NCBI RefSeq assembly: GCF_012848175.1
Contig: NZ_CP051651.1
Coordinates: 2,418,001 to 2,482,000, forward strand
Reading direction: 5' to 3'
DNA length: 64,000 nt
From: Xanthomonas campestris pv. badrii
GTDB taxonomy: Bacteria > Pseudomonadota > Gammaproteobacteria > Xanthomonadales > Xanthomonadaceae
The notes under the pieces were generated by a model. The model searched no databases. It worked only from the letters and a program-made list of their open reading frames with translations, and was not told where the DNA came from. Of this stretch, positions 1 through 8,939 are shown piece after piece. A program made the position numbers and the translations under genes. How positions within the stretch are numbered: the first letter of the stretch is position 1; every line of letters begins with the position of its first letter.

Positions 1-606
1 CAACTGATAACGACGGAAGCGCTGGCCCAGCTCGGCCAGCGGCGGCGGCTGGTCCTTGTTGGCCGGCGACATGTAGTTGTCGCTGACCACCACCTCGTAG
101 CCGCCAGCATGCTTGCGCACCCACAGGCCATACGGTTCGCGCAAGTCGTCCTGGCCGAACGCGGTCAGCGGCTTGAACTCCGGCAGCGAGAACACCTGCA
201 CGCGGCGGTTGTCGCGCTCCACCACGAACAGCAGGTCATCGACCACCGAAATCCCGTTGGGGCGATCCAGCTTGCCCAGTGCCTTGCCCTTGCCGCCGAC
301 CACCCGCAGGCGCTTGCCGCTGTCGCCATCGAACACCACCAGCGCGTGCGTGGCCTTGGCGGTGGCGATCACCCAGCGGCTGCCATCGGGCGCGGCCCAG
401 CTGGCCGGCGAATCCAGGTTGTCCGCCGGCGTCAGCGCGGTGACGAAGGCTTCCGGCACGATTTCATGCGCCACCTTCGCCTCGCTGAGCAGCGGGTCCT
501 GCAGCAGTGCTTCGTCGGCCTCGCGATCGACGCGGTTGCTGGCGCAACTGGTCAATGCCAACGCAGCGGCCAGCAGCGAGGTGTATCGCATCACGTGCGC
601 GCCCAT
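1..606 (-). CDS. Beta-propeller phytase-like lipoprotein (3' end beyond window)
   Basis: The frame opens with ATG at 606 and runs off the left edge, so only about 202 N-terminal residues are visible. A signal sequence ends in a lipobox (LALTSC, with the Cys near residue 21), which predicts a lipoprotein. The mature part contains DNLDSPASW, resembling the D-x-x-D-x-P-A-x-W signature of beta-propeller phytases, and repeated blade-like segments such as PNGISVVDDLLFVVERDN. Phytases of this family release phosphate from myo-inositol hexakisphosphate. The ATG shares its A with the TGA of the upstream TonB receptor (TGATG), so the pair is translationally coupled, as expected for a surface hydrolase and its transporter. 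NHL or gluconolactonase-like propellers cannot be excluded without the C-terminus. X. oryzae PhyA, as I recall it, is of this general kind. Confidence 0.72.
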   Translation of the reverse strand, partial: MGAHVMRYTSLLAAALALTSCASNRVDREADEALLQDPLLSEAKVAHEIVPEAFVTALTPADNLDSPASWAAPDGSRWVIATAKATHALVVFDGDSGKRLRVVGGKGKALGKLDRPNGISVVDDLLFVVERDNRRVQVFSLPEFKPLTAFGQDDLREPYGLWVRKHAGGYEVVVSDNYMSPANKDQPPPLAELGQRFRRYQL

Positions 607-3167
607 CACAGCGCCACCTTCAGGCCCAGCGCATAGGTGCGGCCGTATTCCTCGTTCTGCAGCGTGCGCGAAGGCACGCCCTGGTACAGCTCCAATGGCT
701 CATCCAGCAGGTTCTGCGCCTCCAGGTACAGGCTGATGTGGCGGTTGAACTGGTAACTCATGCTGAAGTCCATCTGGGTGTGCGGGGCGACATAGATATC
801 GTAAGCGCGGCTCTGGCCGATGGTGTCCAGGTACTCGCTGCGGTACACCGCCGCCACGCGCGCACTGAAACCGTATTTCTCATAGCCCAGGTGGCCGCTG
901 TAGATGCGCTTGGACGAGCGCGGCAGCATGAAGTCGTCGCCGGCGCGATTGCCCAGGCCCGGGTCGAAGTCGCTGTCCAGCGCCGTGGCGCTGGCGCCGA
1001 CCAGCAAGCCGTTCCAGCCTTCGGGCAGGAAATCCAGCGTCTGCTGCCAGTTGAATTCGGCACCGCGCACCTTGGCGGTGTCGCCGTTGATCGAGCGGGT
1101 GACCTGCAGACCCGGGAATTCGGCATCGGTGGTGCTGATGGTCTGCACGATGTAGTCGTCGATCGACTTGTGGAACACGCCCAGCGAGATCAGGCCGGTG
1201 CTGCCGATGTATTTCTCGAACGACAGGTCCAGGTTGGTGGAGCGGTACGGATCGAGATCGGGGTTGCCGATGCTCACCACCTCATCGCCACGGTTGATGC
1301 TGACGCGCGGCGACACATCGCCGAACGACGGGCGCGACAGCGTCTTGTTCGCTGCAAAGCGCAGCACCCAGTCGTTGCCACTGTCGTAGCGCAGGTGCAG
1401 GCCGGGCAGCACATTGGTGTAACTGCTGGACGCCTCGCGCGGGGTCACCGTGGCGGTACGGCCGTCTTCGGCCACGTCCACCTGGTTGCCGGTGGCGTTG
1501 AACTGGGTGTTTTCCACGCGCACGCCGGCAATCATGCGCAGCGCGCCGATATCCCAGGTGCCCATCGCATAGGTCGCGAAGACATCTTCCGTGGCTTTGT
1601 AATCGTCTTGCAGCGAGGTCTGCAGATTGCCGCCCACATCCTGCGGGCGTGCGCTGTACAGATTGCCCGAGGTGTTCCAGTAACGGCGCATGGCGGCGGA
1701 GCTGATGCTCTCGCCCAGCGTGCCGCCACGGTGCTCCGGTGCGGCGGTGGTCCAGCCGCTCAGGTCGATGGCCGGGCCACGCCGCAGCTCGCTTTCGTCC
1801 ACGTCGACATCGCGCTCGCGCCAGCGGCCGAGCACGCCCATCTTCAGGCTGGAATGCTCGCCATCGAAGCGCACGTTGATCTGCGCGCTGTGCTCGCTGT
1901 CGTCCACCTGCTTGGGCGCCACCACGAAGCGGTCGAACACGAAGTCCTGGTTGCTCTGCCAGCCGTTATCGGAGAACCCCAGGCGCGGAATGCCCCTGCG
2001 CTGATCCACCGTGGCTGCCAGGTCGTCGCCGTCGTAGTCGAAGTAGGCCTCCTTCTCGTCGTTCACGCGCTCGGTGGTCTTGGTGTAGCCCACCTTGTAA
2101 TCGATGGTGGCACTGCTCAGGCGGTTCTCGCCGCCAAAACTGATCGCGGTGTTGTCTTCCTTCTTGGTGCGGTAGCGCACCCGCTTGGAGATCGCGTCGG
2201 CTGGCAGGTCGGCCACGTCATAGGTGCCATCGCCGTTGGCGCTGACCTGACCATCGCTCAGGCCGAAGATGGTGCGCTGGCGCGTTTCGGCATCGTCGAA
2301 TCGGCTGTACAGCGAGCGCAGGTAGTAGCGGTTGTCCGCATCCGGGCGCCAGTCCAGATTGAGGTTGGCACCCATGCGGGTACGCTCGATGAAGTATTTG
2401 CGGCGCTGTACCTGCCCTGCGAACAGATCGTCCTCGGCGCCGCCATCGAAGGCGTCGTAGGCCACTTCGGTATTGTCCGACTCGAACTCGCGGTCCTGGT
2501 AGTTCACCCCCACCGCCACGCCAACCGTGCCGCCGAAGATGTCGCTGTAGTTGAACGCGCCCTTGGGGCTGGTCTTGCCGGACAGCGACTGGTGGCTGCC
2601 TTCGATCGAACCGCGCAGGGTGCGCCCGTCGCGGTCGAATGCAGAGGTGGATTCCACCTGGATCGCGCCGCCGATCGAATCGCCCGGCATGTCCGGGGTC
2701 GGCGACTTCACCACCTTCAACCGCTCGGTGGAGTCGGAGGGAATCACGTCCAGCGGCGTGGAGCGCGTGCCGTCTTCGGGCGTGCCCATGTTCATGCCGT
2801 CGATGGTGACGCTGTTGAGCGAGGAATCCAGGCCGCGGATCACCACGAAGCGCCCCTCGCCCTGATCGCGGGTGACGCTGACGCCGGGCAGGCGCTGCAA
2901 CGATTCTGCAACATTCTTGTCGGGGTAGCGGCCCATCGCATCGGAGGCGACCGCATCCTGGATGGCATCGGAGCCGCGTTTCAGATCCACGGCGCGCTCC
3001 TGCGCTTCCAGCTGCGGGCGCACTTCCAGGCGCTCCAGATCGATGGCCGCTGCGCTGCTGGCAGCGCCGGACGGGGCAGCCGCCTCTGCCGCATGTGCCT
3101 GCTGGCTCCAGCCGGCAGTGGCCAGCGTCAGCGTGATCGCCAGGCAGAGCGGAGTCTTGTTCACCAC
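606..3167 (-). CDS. TonB-dependent receptor coupled to phytase-like gene
   Basis: This 853-residue outer-membrane receptor should import a substrate across the outer membrane using TonB-ExbB-ExbD energy. A signal peptide ends around AQQAHA near residue 27. The plug domain spans roughly residues 60-200, with typical stretches VIRGLDSSLNSVTIDGMNMG and GDSIGGAIQV. The rest is alternating amphipathic strands of a 22-stranded barrel, including LPGLHLRYDSGNDWVLRFAA. It has no long N-terminal signalling extension. The stop overlaps the start of the phytase-like lipoprotein, so its ligand is probably an inositol phosphate or a phosphate-linked plant compound (inference from context only). It is divergent from upp, with a nested palindrome in the shared upstream region. 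Confidence 0.88.
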   Translation of the reverse strand: MVNKTPLCLAITLTLATAGWSQQAHAAEAAAPSGAASSAAAIDLERLEVRPQLEAQERAVDLKRGSDAIQDAVASDAMGRYPDKNVAESLQRLPGVSVTRDQGEGRFVVIRGLDSSLNSVTIDGMNMGTPEDGTRSTPLDVIPSDSTERLKVVKSPTPDMPGDSIGGAIQVESTSAFDRDGRTLRGSIEGSHQSLSGKTSPKGAFNYSDIFGGTVGVAVGVNYQDREFESDNTEVAYDAFDGGAEDDLFAGQVQRRKYFIERTRMGANLNLDWRPDADNRYYLRSLYSRFDDAETRQRTIFGLSDGQVSANGDGTYDVADLPADAISKRVRYRTKKEDNTAISFGGENRLSSATIDYKVGYTKTTERVNDEKEAYFDYDGDDLAATVDQRRGIPRLGFSDNGWQSNQDFVFDRFVVAPKQVDDSEHSAQINVRFDGEHSSLKMGVLGRWRERDVDVDESELRRGPAIDLSGWTTAAPEHRGGTLGESISSAAMRRYWNTSGNLYSARPQDVGGNLQTSLQDDYKATEDVFATYAMGTWDIGALRMIAGVRVENTQFNATGNQVDVAEDGRTATVTPREASSSYTNVLPGLHLRYDSGNDWVLRFAANKTLSRPSFGDVSPRVSINRGDEVVSIGNPDLDPYRSTNLDLSFEKYIGSTGLISLGVFHKSIDDYIVQTISTTDAEFPGLQVTRSINGDTAKVRGAEFNWQQTLDFLPEGWNGLLVGASATALDSDFDPGLGNRAGDDFMLPRSSKRIYSGHLGYEKYGFSARVAAVYRSEYLDTIGQSRAYDIYVAPHTQMDFSMSYQFNRHISLYLEAQNLLDEPLELYQGVPSRTLQNEEYGRTYALGLKVAL

Positions 3168-3226
3168 GAGTGCGTCCCCAATCGGTTAAGAATGGGTGTG
3201 CACACTATGTCTGCGACGTTTCACCG

Positions 3227-3260
3227 ACATGACATGTGCGGGTGCGATCACATGTCATGT
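3227..3260. promoter_or_regulatory. Nested palindrome between TonB receptor and upp
   Basis: Two perfect 12-bp inverted arms, ACATGACATGTG (3227-3238) and CACATGTCATGT (3249-3260), are separated by 10 bp. Each arm also contains an 11-bp palindrome, ACATGACATGT. The element lies in the 152-bp divergent intergenic region. This is the arrangement of a double operator for a dimeric regulator. The TGTCAT core resembles half of a PhoB box, but the two copies are inverted rather than direct, so the regulator is unknown. Confidence 0.6.
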
Positions 3261-3319
3261 GTGGCAGCGCGAGGTGTCGCTACGGCACACTGTGCGCCTC
3301 TCCCGCGTTGTCGCTGCCC

Positions 3320-3952
3320 ATGAAGATCGTCGAAGTCCGCCACCCTCTCGTCCAGCACAAGATCGGCCTGCTGCGCGATGCCGCCTTGAGCACCAAGGGC
3401 TTTCGCGAATTGGTCACCGAGCTGGGCACCTTGCTGGCCTACGAGGCCACGGCGAACCTGGACACCGAAACGCATGTACAACAGGGCTGGGCCGGCCCGG
3501 TGAACGTGCAGCGCATCGCCGGCGCCAAGATCACCCTGGTGCCGATCCTGCGCGCCGGTCTTGGCATGCTGCCCGGCGTGCTGGCGCTGATCCCGGCTGC
3601 CCGCGTCAGCGTGGTAGGCCTGCAGCGCGATGAAGAAACCCTGCAACCAGTGCCCTACTTCGAGCGCCTCACCGGCCGCCTGGAAGAACGCGACGCCTTG
3701 ATCCTGGACCCGATGCTGGCCACCGGCGGCACCCTGATCGCCACCATCGACATGCTCAAGCGCGCCGGCGCGCGCCGCATCAAGGGCATCTTCCTGGTCG
3801 CCGCGCCTGAAGGCCTGAAGGCGCTGGAAGCGGTGCACCCGGACGTGGAGGTCTACACCGCCGCCATCGACGGCCATCTCAACGACAAGGGCTACATCCT
3901 GCCCGGCCTGGGCGATGCAGGCGACCGCATCTTCGGCACGCGGGTGGAGTGA
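3320..3952 (+). CDS. upp: Uracil phosphoribosyltransferase
   Basis: This cytosolic salvage enzyme makes UMP from uracil and PRPP. The 210-residue length is normal for the family. Recognisable parts are the N-terminal [13 protein letters not shown], the [11 protein letters not shown] segment, the PRPP-binding loop [12 protein letters not shown], and the C-terminal uracil-binding segment [13 protein letters not shown]. The ATG at 3320 gives MKIVEVRHP, the usual Upp N-terminus; an open frame extends upstream to 3236 but encodes nothing family-like. It stands alone, divergent from the TonB receptor and followed by an intergenic repeat region. Confidence 0.97.
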   Translation: MKIVEVRHPLVQHKIGLLRDAALSTKGFRELVTELGTLLAYEATANLDTETHVQQGWAGPVNVQRIAGAKITLVPILRAGLGMLPGVLALIPAARVSVVGLQRDEETLQPVPYFERLTGRLEERDALILDPMLATGGTLIATIDMLKRAGARRIKGIFLVAAPEGLKALEAVHPDVEVYTAAIDGHLNDKGYILPGLGDAGDRIFGTRVE

Positions 3953-4086
3953 GCTGTGGCGGCTTCTCGCCCTTCTCTTTCCGGGGCGAAAAGGCAGCGC
4001 TTGCGAGTCATTGGCGTGCACGCCTCGGCGCGCCCGCCCGGCAAGCGCGGGCCGGGGGGCGCAGCTGGGTTGGGGTGGCGGCTTAA

Positions 4087-4208
4087 GCCCCTCTCCCGCG
4101 GGAGAGGGGTTGGGGTGAGGGTACGGCCTGCCAGTATTCTTGCCGACGCCGCACCCTCATCCGGCGCTCCGCGCCACCTTCTCCCCCATGAAGGAGGACA
4201 ATGTCCCG
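4087..4208. repeat. Intergenic direct repeat, copy A
   Basis: This is the first of two nearly identical 122-bp copies in the 491-bp gap between upp and the GH9 gene (3953-4443). It contains the self-complementary stretch CCCTCTCCCGCGGGAGAGGG and, further on, ACCCTCATCCGGCG, CACCTTCTCCC and the segment ATGAAGGAGGACAATGTCCC. A related vocabulary recurs near 49.1-49.7 kb. No coding potential is convincing in the gap; small open frames read straight through both copies. Confidence 0.85.
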
Positions 4209-4290
4209 GTGGGAGAAGGAACAGCTGCAGCGCGTCCGTGTTTCCTGTGTTGCCAGCATCACCAGCATAGCGTGAGCTACAGCGGCCTTA

Positions 4291-4412
4291 GCCCCTCTCC
4301 TGCGGGAGAGGGGTTGGGGTGAGGGTACGGCGTGCCAGTATTCTTGCCGACGCCGCACCCTCATCCGGCGCTTCGCGCCACCTTCTCCCCCATGAAGGAG
4401 GACAATGTCCCG
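4291..4412. repeat. Intergenic direct repeat, copy B
   Basis: This is the second copy of the 122-bp unit, 204 bp downstream of copy A in the same orientation and differing at only a few positions. It ends about 30 bp from the stop codon of the GH9 gene, so it may form the 3' transcribed region of that gene. Confidence 0.85.
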
Positions 4413-4443
4413 CCGCGAGAAGGAAAACGCGCTGAAGCCCGCC

Positions 4444-6189
4444 TCAGCGGGTCAAATCCTGGATCGCCGCACTGACATACACCAACGGCGCGTTCCAGTT
4501 GATCGCCACCTCGTTGGTCGCGTAGCTGCAGGTATCGTCCAGGTACGACAACGCCGGCAATTTGGAGGGATATGCCACCTTGCAGTCCTTGGCATCCTGC
4601 TGGCCCGGCTGCGGGCCGCCCGCCAACCAGCCGGGCACCGGCGCATCGATGCCATCGGCCTCCGAGGGGCGGTGGTGGATATGCATCGGTGTGCGCTGCC
4701 CCACCCCGGTGACGAACGACAGCCCCAACGGATTGCGGCCCAGGATGTAGTCCAGCTGCGACTGCGCCGCATCCAGGTAACGGCGCTGCTGCGTCACGCG
4801 ATAGCCCTGCAACAGCATCATCGCCTGATTGAGGACGACCGCATTGCTGCCCCAGACGAAATCGGCCTCGGTCATCGCCAACCGCCACGGCGATGCCTGC
4901 CACTGGTCGGCCAGGCGCTGTGCAAGACCAATGACCTCCTGGGTGATGCGTGCACGGTCCGCATGCGGCGTCAGCGTGTCGCGATGCGCAGCCAGCGACA
5001 TCCAGGCCAGCCCGCCCACACTGCTCCAGCCCGGCACGCTGGCCGGCACATTGCGCGCCAGCATGGCGTCGTAGAACCCATCTTCGCCGGTGGTGACATA
5101 CAGCTCTGCCGCGGCCCAGGCGAACTCATCGGCCACCTGTGCATCGTCGTAACCGCCGGTGCGCACATCGTCGGGTTGGCGATAGATGACGTCCGGATGC
5201 TGTTGCGCCCAGGCCCACGCCGCCCGTGATGCCTTCAACATGCGTGCCGACATGCCCGGATACTGTTTGTCGAAGGGTGCATACACCCGGCTGGCCGCGG
5301 CCATCACCGCGGCAAAGTCCAGCGTGGCCGCAGTGGCCTTCATCACCACGTAGCGTTGCTGCCTGGCCTGCTCCGGCATCACCAACCCATCGAACTGCTT
5401 GTCGGTGAGCTTGTGGTACACGCCACCATCGGACGGGTCCTGCATGGCCAGCATCCATTCCAGGTTCCACCAGGTTTCCTGCAGGATGCCGGGCACGCCG
5501 GGCGCGTCGTTGGGGATGGTCAACGCCTGCGCCTTGAACAGCGCCGGGTAGTGCTCGTAGGCCGCCAGCAAGGTGTAGGTACTGATGCCGGAATTGACGA
5601 TGTACTTGTTGTAGTCGCCGGCGTCGTACCAGCCCTTGGGCGCGCTGATCACGCTGTCGGCCGGACGCGTGGCAGACGCCGCCGTTGGATGGATGCGCAC
5701 ATCGGTGTCCGGATGCCCGGCCGCGCGCGCATAACGCCCGGCGAACTGCGCCGGCAACGCAGTGCTGGCGCGGTTGAAATAGAACGCCTTGAGCGAGGCA
5801 TCGACTACCGGCTGGTAGGCGCCCGCATCGATCGCAAACGTATCGGACGCCGGCATCCCATCGATCTTCAACCGGTAGGTTCCCGGTGCACGCACGCTGG
5901 AGAAATCCGCCACCCGCGCCTGCTGCCCAGCCGGCGCCCAGAGCGCTGCCGGTTGCAGCGTGCCCTGCAGTACCTGGCGGCCCTGCGCATCTTCCAGCGT
6001 GAACCGGTCCGCGCCTGGTGCCGCATCCTGCGGCAGCCCGACCACCGCCAGCTTGGCCGAGCCCGGCAGATAGCCGAGCTGGTTGACGTGGATCAGGCCA
6101 CCGGAACGAGGGGCGCCGGACTCAGCAGCGAGGACACCCAAGGAAAACAGCAGAACCACGGCAGTCGAGATGAGGACAGGATTTTTCAT
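4444..6189 (-). CDS. Exported GH9 endoglucanase/cellulase
   Basis: The predicted product is a secreted 581-residue glycoside hydrolase of family 9, an inverting beta-1,4-glucanase. A signal peptide (MKNPVLISTAVVLLFSLGV...) is followed by an Ig-like CelD N-terminal domain (about 30-110, including IHVNQLGYLPGS) and an (alpha/alpha)6 catalytic domain. The catalytic base segment WYDAGDYNKYIVNSG lies near residues 186-200, the YILGRNPLGLSFVTG and HIHHRPS motifs are later, and the general acid Glu sits in TNEVAINWNAPL about 22 residues from the C-terminus. The ATG at 6189 is preferred because the signal peptide begins there; the open frame upstream to 6369 encodes no plausible leader. It is monocistronic. 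Glucan or xyloglucan specificity is not decided by sequence. Confidence 0.9.
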   Translation of the reverse strand: MKNPVLISTAVVLLFSLGVLAAESGAPRSGGLIHVNQLGYLPGSAKLAVVGLPQDAAPGADRFTLEDAQGRQVLQGTLQPAALWAPAGQQARVADFSSVRAPGTYRLKIDGMPASDTFAIDAGAYQPVVDASLKAFYFNRASTALPAQFAGRYARAAGHPDTDVRIHPTAASATRPADSVISAPKGWYDAGDYNKYIVNSGISTYTLLAAYEHYPALFKAQALTIPNDAPGVPGILQETWWNLEWMLAMQDPSDGGVYHKLTDKQFDGLVMPEQARQQRYVVMKATAATLDFAAVMAAASRVYAPFDKQYPGMSARMLKASRAAWAWAQQHPDVIYRQPDDVRTGGYDDAQVADEFAWAAAELYVTTGEDGFYDAMLARNVPASVPGWSSVGGLAWMSLAAHRDTLTPHADRARITQEVIGLAQRLADQWQASPWRLAMTEADFVWGSNAVVLNQAMMLLQGYRVTQQRRYLDAAQSQLDYILGRNPLGLSFVTGVGQRTPMHIHHRPSEADGIDAPVPGWLAGGPQPGQQDAKDCKVAYPSKLPALSYLDDTCSYATNEVAINWNAPLVYVSAAIQDLTR

Positions 6190-6526
6190 GTGCCAATGGT
6201 GGCCGCACCACAGCGCCGCCACAAGCCCGGTACTCGCGACGTGGCTGCCGTCGCGCCGTTGGGACCACTGGAATGATTCGAGAATGACAGTCGAATGATG
6301 GCCGTGTCGCATTCTTTGGGCGATTAGACCGGATTGGATTGCCTCGCTGTGCGAACGCTGCGCTTGCACGAAAGCAGGATTCGACTCCCGTCGAAACGCC
6401 CGGGGTTTACCTCGTTTACGCCAATCCCCGCCTTCGACTGCCAGCTAACTTGGTTTGGCGTCCTAGCGCTGCATACACCGCTCTCACGACAGGCGCATCG
6501 CCACTTCATCCCCAGGAGAACATCCG
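6190..6526. other. Divergent intergenic region between GH9 gene and small orphan gene
   Basis: This 337-bp stretch should hold the promoters of both flanking genes. A ribosome binding site (CAGGAG) lies just before the small gene at 6527. No operator, RNA gene or repeat is evident. A segment near 6385 (GGATTCGACTCCCGTCG) superficially recalls a tRNA T arm, but its stem does not pair. Confidence 0.5.
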
Positions 6527-6787
6527 ATGAACTTCATCGACAGCAACAAGAAACCCATTCCACCCAGCACCCTGGACCCCGACCAGCACCAAGCCAAACA
6601 ACGTGGAATGCCGCGCTGGAAGCCATTCCTCGGAGGCAATACGAATCCGGACGTCTACGTGCTGGAAGGCAAGCTCGTCGTTCGCTTGGTCGACGCCGCC
6701 GTGAACAGCAAGAAGGACGACCCCGACTACGAGACCTACACCGTCTATGAGGCCAAGGATGGCCACTTCTACGGGCTATTGAACTGA
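6527..6787 (+). CDS. Small hydrophilic protein of unknown function
   Basis: The product has 86 residues with no signal peptide or membrane segment. It is rich in Pro, Asp and Lys and predicted to be soluble. The start is supported by CAGGAG placed about 9 bases upstream of ATG. The C-terminal half (VYVLEGKLVVRLVDAAVNS ... YETYTVYEAKDGHFYGLLN) looks like a small beta-rich fold. I do not recognise the family. It is divergent from the GH9 gene, convergent with ggt, and followed by a hairpin. Confidence 0.7.
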   Translation: MNFIDSNKKPIPPSTLDPDQHQAKQRGMPRWKPFLGGNTNPDVYVLEGKLVVRLVDAAVNSKKDDPDYETYTVYEAKDGHFYGLLN

Positions 6788-6819
6788 TCCTGGATCAACT
6801 GCGGGAGGACACGCGCGCA

Positions 6820-6852
6820 GACAGGCGGCAGGCACTGGCCCTGCCACCTGTC
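6820..6852. terminator. Hairpin between convergent small gene and ggt
   Basis: Arms GACAGGCGGCAGG and CCTGCCACCTGTC (13 bp, one mismatch) flank a 7-base loop in the 71-bp convergent gap. It is placed to end transcription from both sides, although no clear U-tract follows. Confidence 0.5.
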
Positions 6853-6858
6853 TTCGAA

Positions 6859-8658
6859 TCATCGAGAGCTGGTCGAGTCGACGCCAGTATCGGGATCCAA
6901 CTGCACCTGCGCCTTGCCCACCGGATTACGCGGGTCGCTGCCGCCACTGAGCACATTGCTGCGCTTGTCCCACTCCACCGTCTGCAGGTTGCCCCACACG
7001 TGGCTGGAACCGCGCCCGCCTTCGGCGGTATCGCCAGGCTGTTTCAGCGCGTGCCCCATCGCCTCCAGACCCTTGGCGGTCTGCGGCGAGAACGCGTTGC
7101 TTTCGGCGTCGATGACGTCCGGCAACCACTGGTGGTGGTAGCGCGGCAATGCGCTGACCGCCTGCGCATCCAGGCCGGCGTCATAGCCCAGGATGCCCAG
7201 CAGCACCATGGTGATGATGCGGCTGCCGCCCGGCGTGCCCAGCACGATCGCCTTGTCGGCCGACTCCATGAAGGTCGGTGTCATCGAGCTGAGCATGCGC
7301 TTGCCCGGCTTGGGTGCGTTGGCGTCGTAGCCCATCACGCCAAAGGCATTGGGCGTGCCCGGCTTGAGCGCGAAGTCGTCCATCTCGTCGTTGAGCAGCA
7401 CGCCGGTGCCCTTGGGAATCAGCCCCGAGCCGTACAGCAGGTTCACCGTCTGGGTGGCGCCGACGCGGTTGCCTTCGCCATCGATGATGGAAAAGTGCGT
7501 GGTCTCCTCGTCTTCCAGCGGCGTGGGGTTACCCGAGAGCAGGTCGCTGGGCGTGGCCTTGTCCGGATTGATGGTGGCACGCAGGCCTTGCGCGTAATCC
7601 TTGCTGGTCAGCACGCGCTGCGGCACATCGACAAAATCCGGGTCGCCCAGGAAGAAGGTACGGTCGCGGTAGGCGCGTCGCATCGATTCCACCACCAGAT
7701 GCGTGCGGTGCACGTCATCGAGCTTGTTCAGGTCCCAGCCCTCCAGAATCTGCAGCATCGCCGCCAGCGCAATGCCGCCGGAGGACGGCGGCGGCGCGGT
7801 GGTGATGGTCCAGCCGCGATAATCGAACTGGATCGGCGTGCGCTCCTTCACCGAGTAACCGGCCAGTTCTGCGGCGGTCCAGTGGCCGCCGGCCTGCTTG
7901 ACGCCGGCGATCAGCTTCCTGGCGGTTTCGCCCTTGTAGAACCCATCGAAGCCCTTGTCGCCAAGCAGCGTCAAGGTGTGCGCCAGCTCGGGCTGCTTGA
8001 AGAGATCGCCTTCGGCGATGGGTTTTCCGCCGCGCAAGTACACCTGCCGCGTGCCGGGATAGCGCTCCATCACCTCGCGCCGCGAGGCGTAGCCCTTGGC
8101 CATGCGCGCGTACACCGGGAAGCCCTCGGTGGCGATGCGGATCGACGGTGCCAGCGATTGCCTGAGCGGCAGCCGGCCATGCTTGGCCGCCAGCTCCACC
8201 AGCGCAGCCGGCAGGCCGGGAATGCCGGCCGACCACGGGCCGTTGACCGAGCGGTCGCGGTCCAGCTCGCCCTGCTTGTCGAGGAATTTCTCCGGCGTAG
8301 CCGATTCGGGCGCGTATTCGCGCGCATCCAGCATCACGTCCTTGCCGGTCTTGGCGTCGTGCAGCAGGAAGAACCCGCCGCCGCCCAGACCGGAGCTGAT
8401 CGGCTCGACCACCGCCAGCGTGGACGACACCGCAATCGCCGCATCGAAGGCGTTGCCGCCCTCGCGCAGGATCTGCAGCCCGGCATCGGTGGCCAGCGCA
8501 TGGCCGCTGGCCACGGCGGCGCCGGGCGGATGCGCAGCGACCGCCGCGCGCGCACCGGCGGCAGGCATGGTGCCGTCGGCGGACCAGGCGGGCGGTGCCA
8601 GCACGAACGCCAGCAACAGCAGGCCACGTGTCGAAAAATGTCGGAAGAAGGTGCTCAC
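6859..8658 (-). CDS. ggt: Gamma-glutamyltransferase precursor
   Basis: This periplasmic N-terminal-nucleophile enzyme hydrolyses or transfers the gamma-glutamyl group of glutathione and related compounds. It matures by self-cleavage into two subunits. The product has 599 residues. A signal peptide ends near APPAWSA. The autoprocessing site is in EDEETTHFSIID, with the catalytic Thr near residue 385. The small subunit has GSGLIPKGTGVLLNDEMDDF and the oxyanion loop LGTPGGSRI. GTG at 8658 is chosen because it overlaps the ferredoxin stop as GTGA and starts a proper signal peptide; the longer open frame reads through the ferredoxin gene. It is the last gene of the rsmD-coaD-lipoprotein-ferredoxin-ggt run. 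Confidence 0.95.
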   Translation of the reverse strand: MSTFFRHFSTRGLLLLAFVLAPPAWSADGTMPAAGARAAVAAHPPGAAVASGHALATDAGLQILREGGNAFDAAIAVSSTLAVVEPISSGLGGGGFFLLHDAKTGKDVMLDAREYAPESATPEKFLDKQGELDRDRSVNGPWSAGIPGLPAALVELAAKHGRLPLRQSLAPSIRIATEGFPVYARMAKGYASRREVMERYPGTRQVYLRGGKPIAEGDLFKQPELAHTLTLLGDKGFDGFYKGETARKLIAGVKQAGGHWTAAELAGYSVKERTPIQFDYRGWTITTAPPPSSGGIALAAMLQILEGWDLNKLDDVHRTHLVVESMRRAYRDRTFFLGDPDFVDVPQRVLTSKDYAQGLRATINPDKATPSDLLSGNPTPLEDEETTHFSIIDGEGNRVGATQTVNLLYGSGLIPKGTGVLLNDEMDDFALKPGTPNAFGVMGYDANAPKPGKRMLSSMTPTFMESADKAIVLGTPGGSRIITMVLLGILGYDAGLDAQAVSALPRYHHQWLPDVIDAESNAFSPQTAKGLEAMGHALKQPGDTAEGGRGSSHVWGNLQTVEWDKRSNVLSGGSDPRNPVGKAQVQLDPDTGVDSTSSR

Positions 8659-8939
8659 GGGGCGGGAGGCTCCTGTTCGTACAGTTCGGGATGATCGCGC
8701 TGCAGCTGCATGAGCTTGGCCAGCAATTGCTCGTGGGTTTCCGGGATGTCCGGGTCCGGGTCGATGCATTCGACCGGGCACACCACCACGCATTGCGCTT
8801 CGTCGAAATGGCCCACGCACTCGGTGCAACGCGCCGGGTCGATCACGTAGATGGTTTCGCCCATCGAGATCGCCTGATTCGGGCAGGCCGGCTCGCAGAC
8901 ATCGCAGTTGACGCAGAGCTCGTTGATTTTCAGCGACAT
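8655..8939 (-). CDS. YfhL-type 2[4Fe-4S] ferredoxin
   Basis: This 94-residue cytosolic electron carrier has two Cys clusters, CVNCDVCEPACP and CTECVGHFDEAQCVVVCP. The second has the enlarged C-x2-C-x8-C-x3-C spacing and the C-terminal helical extension typical of Allochromatium-type (YfhL) ferredoxins of low potential. The start at 8939 gives MSLKINELC, the normal N-terminus. The stop is coupled to the GTG of ggt. The 234-bp gap upstream toward the lipoprotein shows no further gene. Confidence 0.95.
   Translation of the reverse strand: MSLKINELCVNCDVCEPACPNQAISMGETIYVIDPARCTECVGHFDEAQCVVVCPVECIDPDPDIPETHEQLLAKLMQLQRDHPELYEQEPPAP

Noticed and set aside
507..3323. 938-residue open frame on the plus strand opposite the TonB receptor
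   Set aside because: It is antisense to a clear receptor and reads as an Arg/Ala/His-rich shadow typical of high-GC DNA, with no ribosome site or domain.
6380..6410. tRNA-like T-arm sequence (GGATTCGACTCCC)
   Set aside because: The stem does not pair and no anticodon arm or acceptor stem is found around it.
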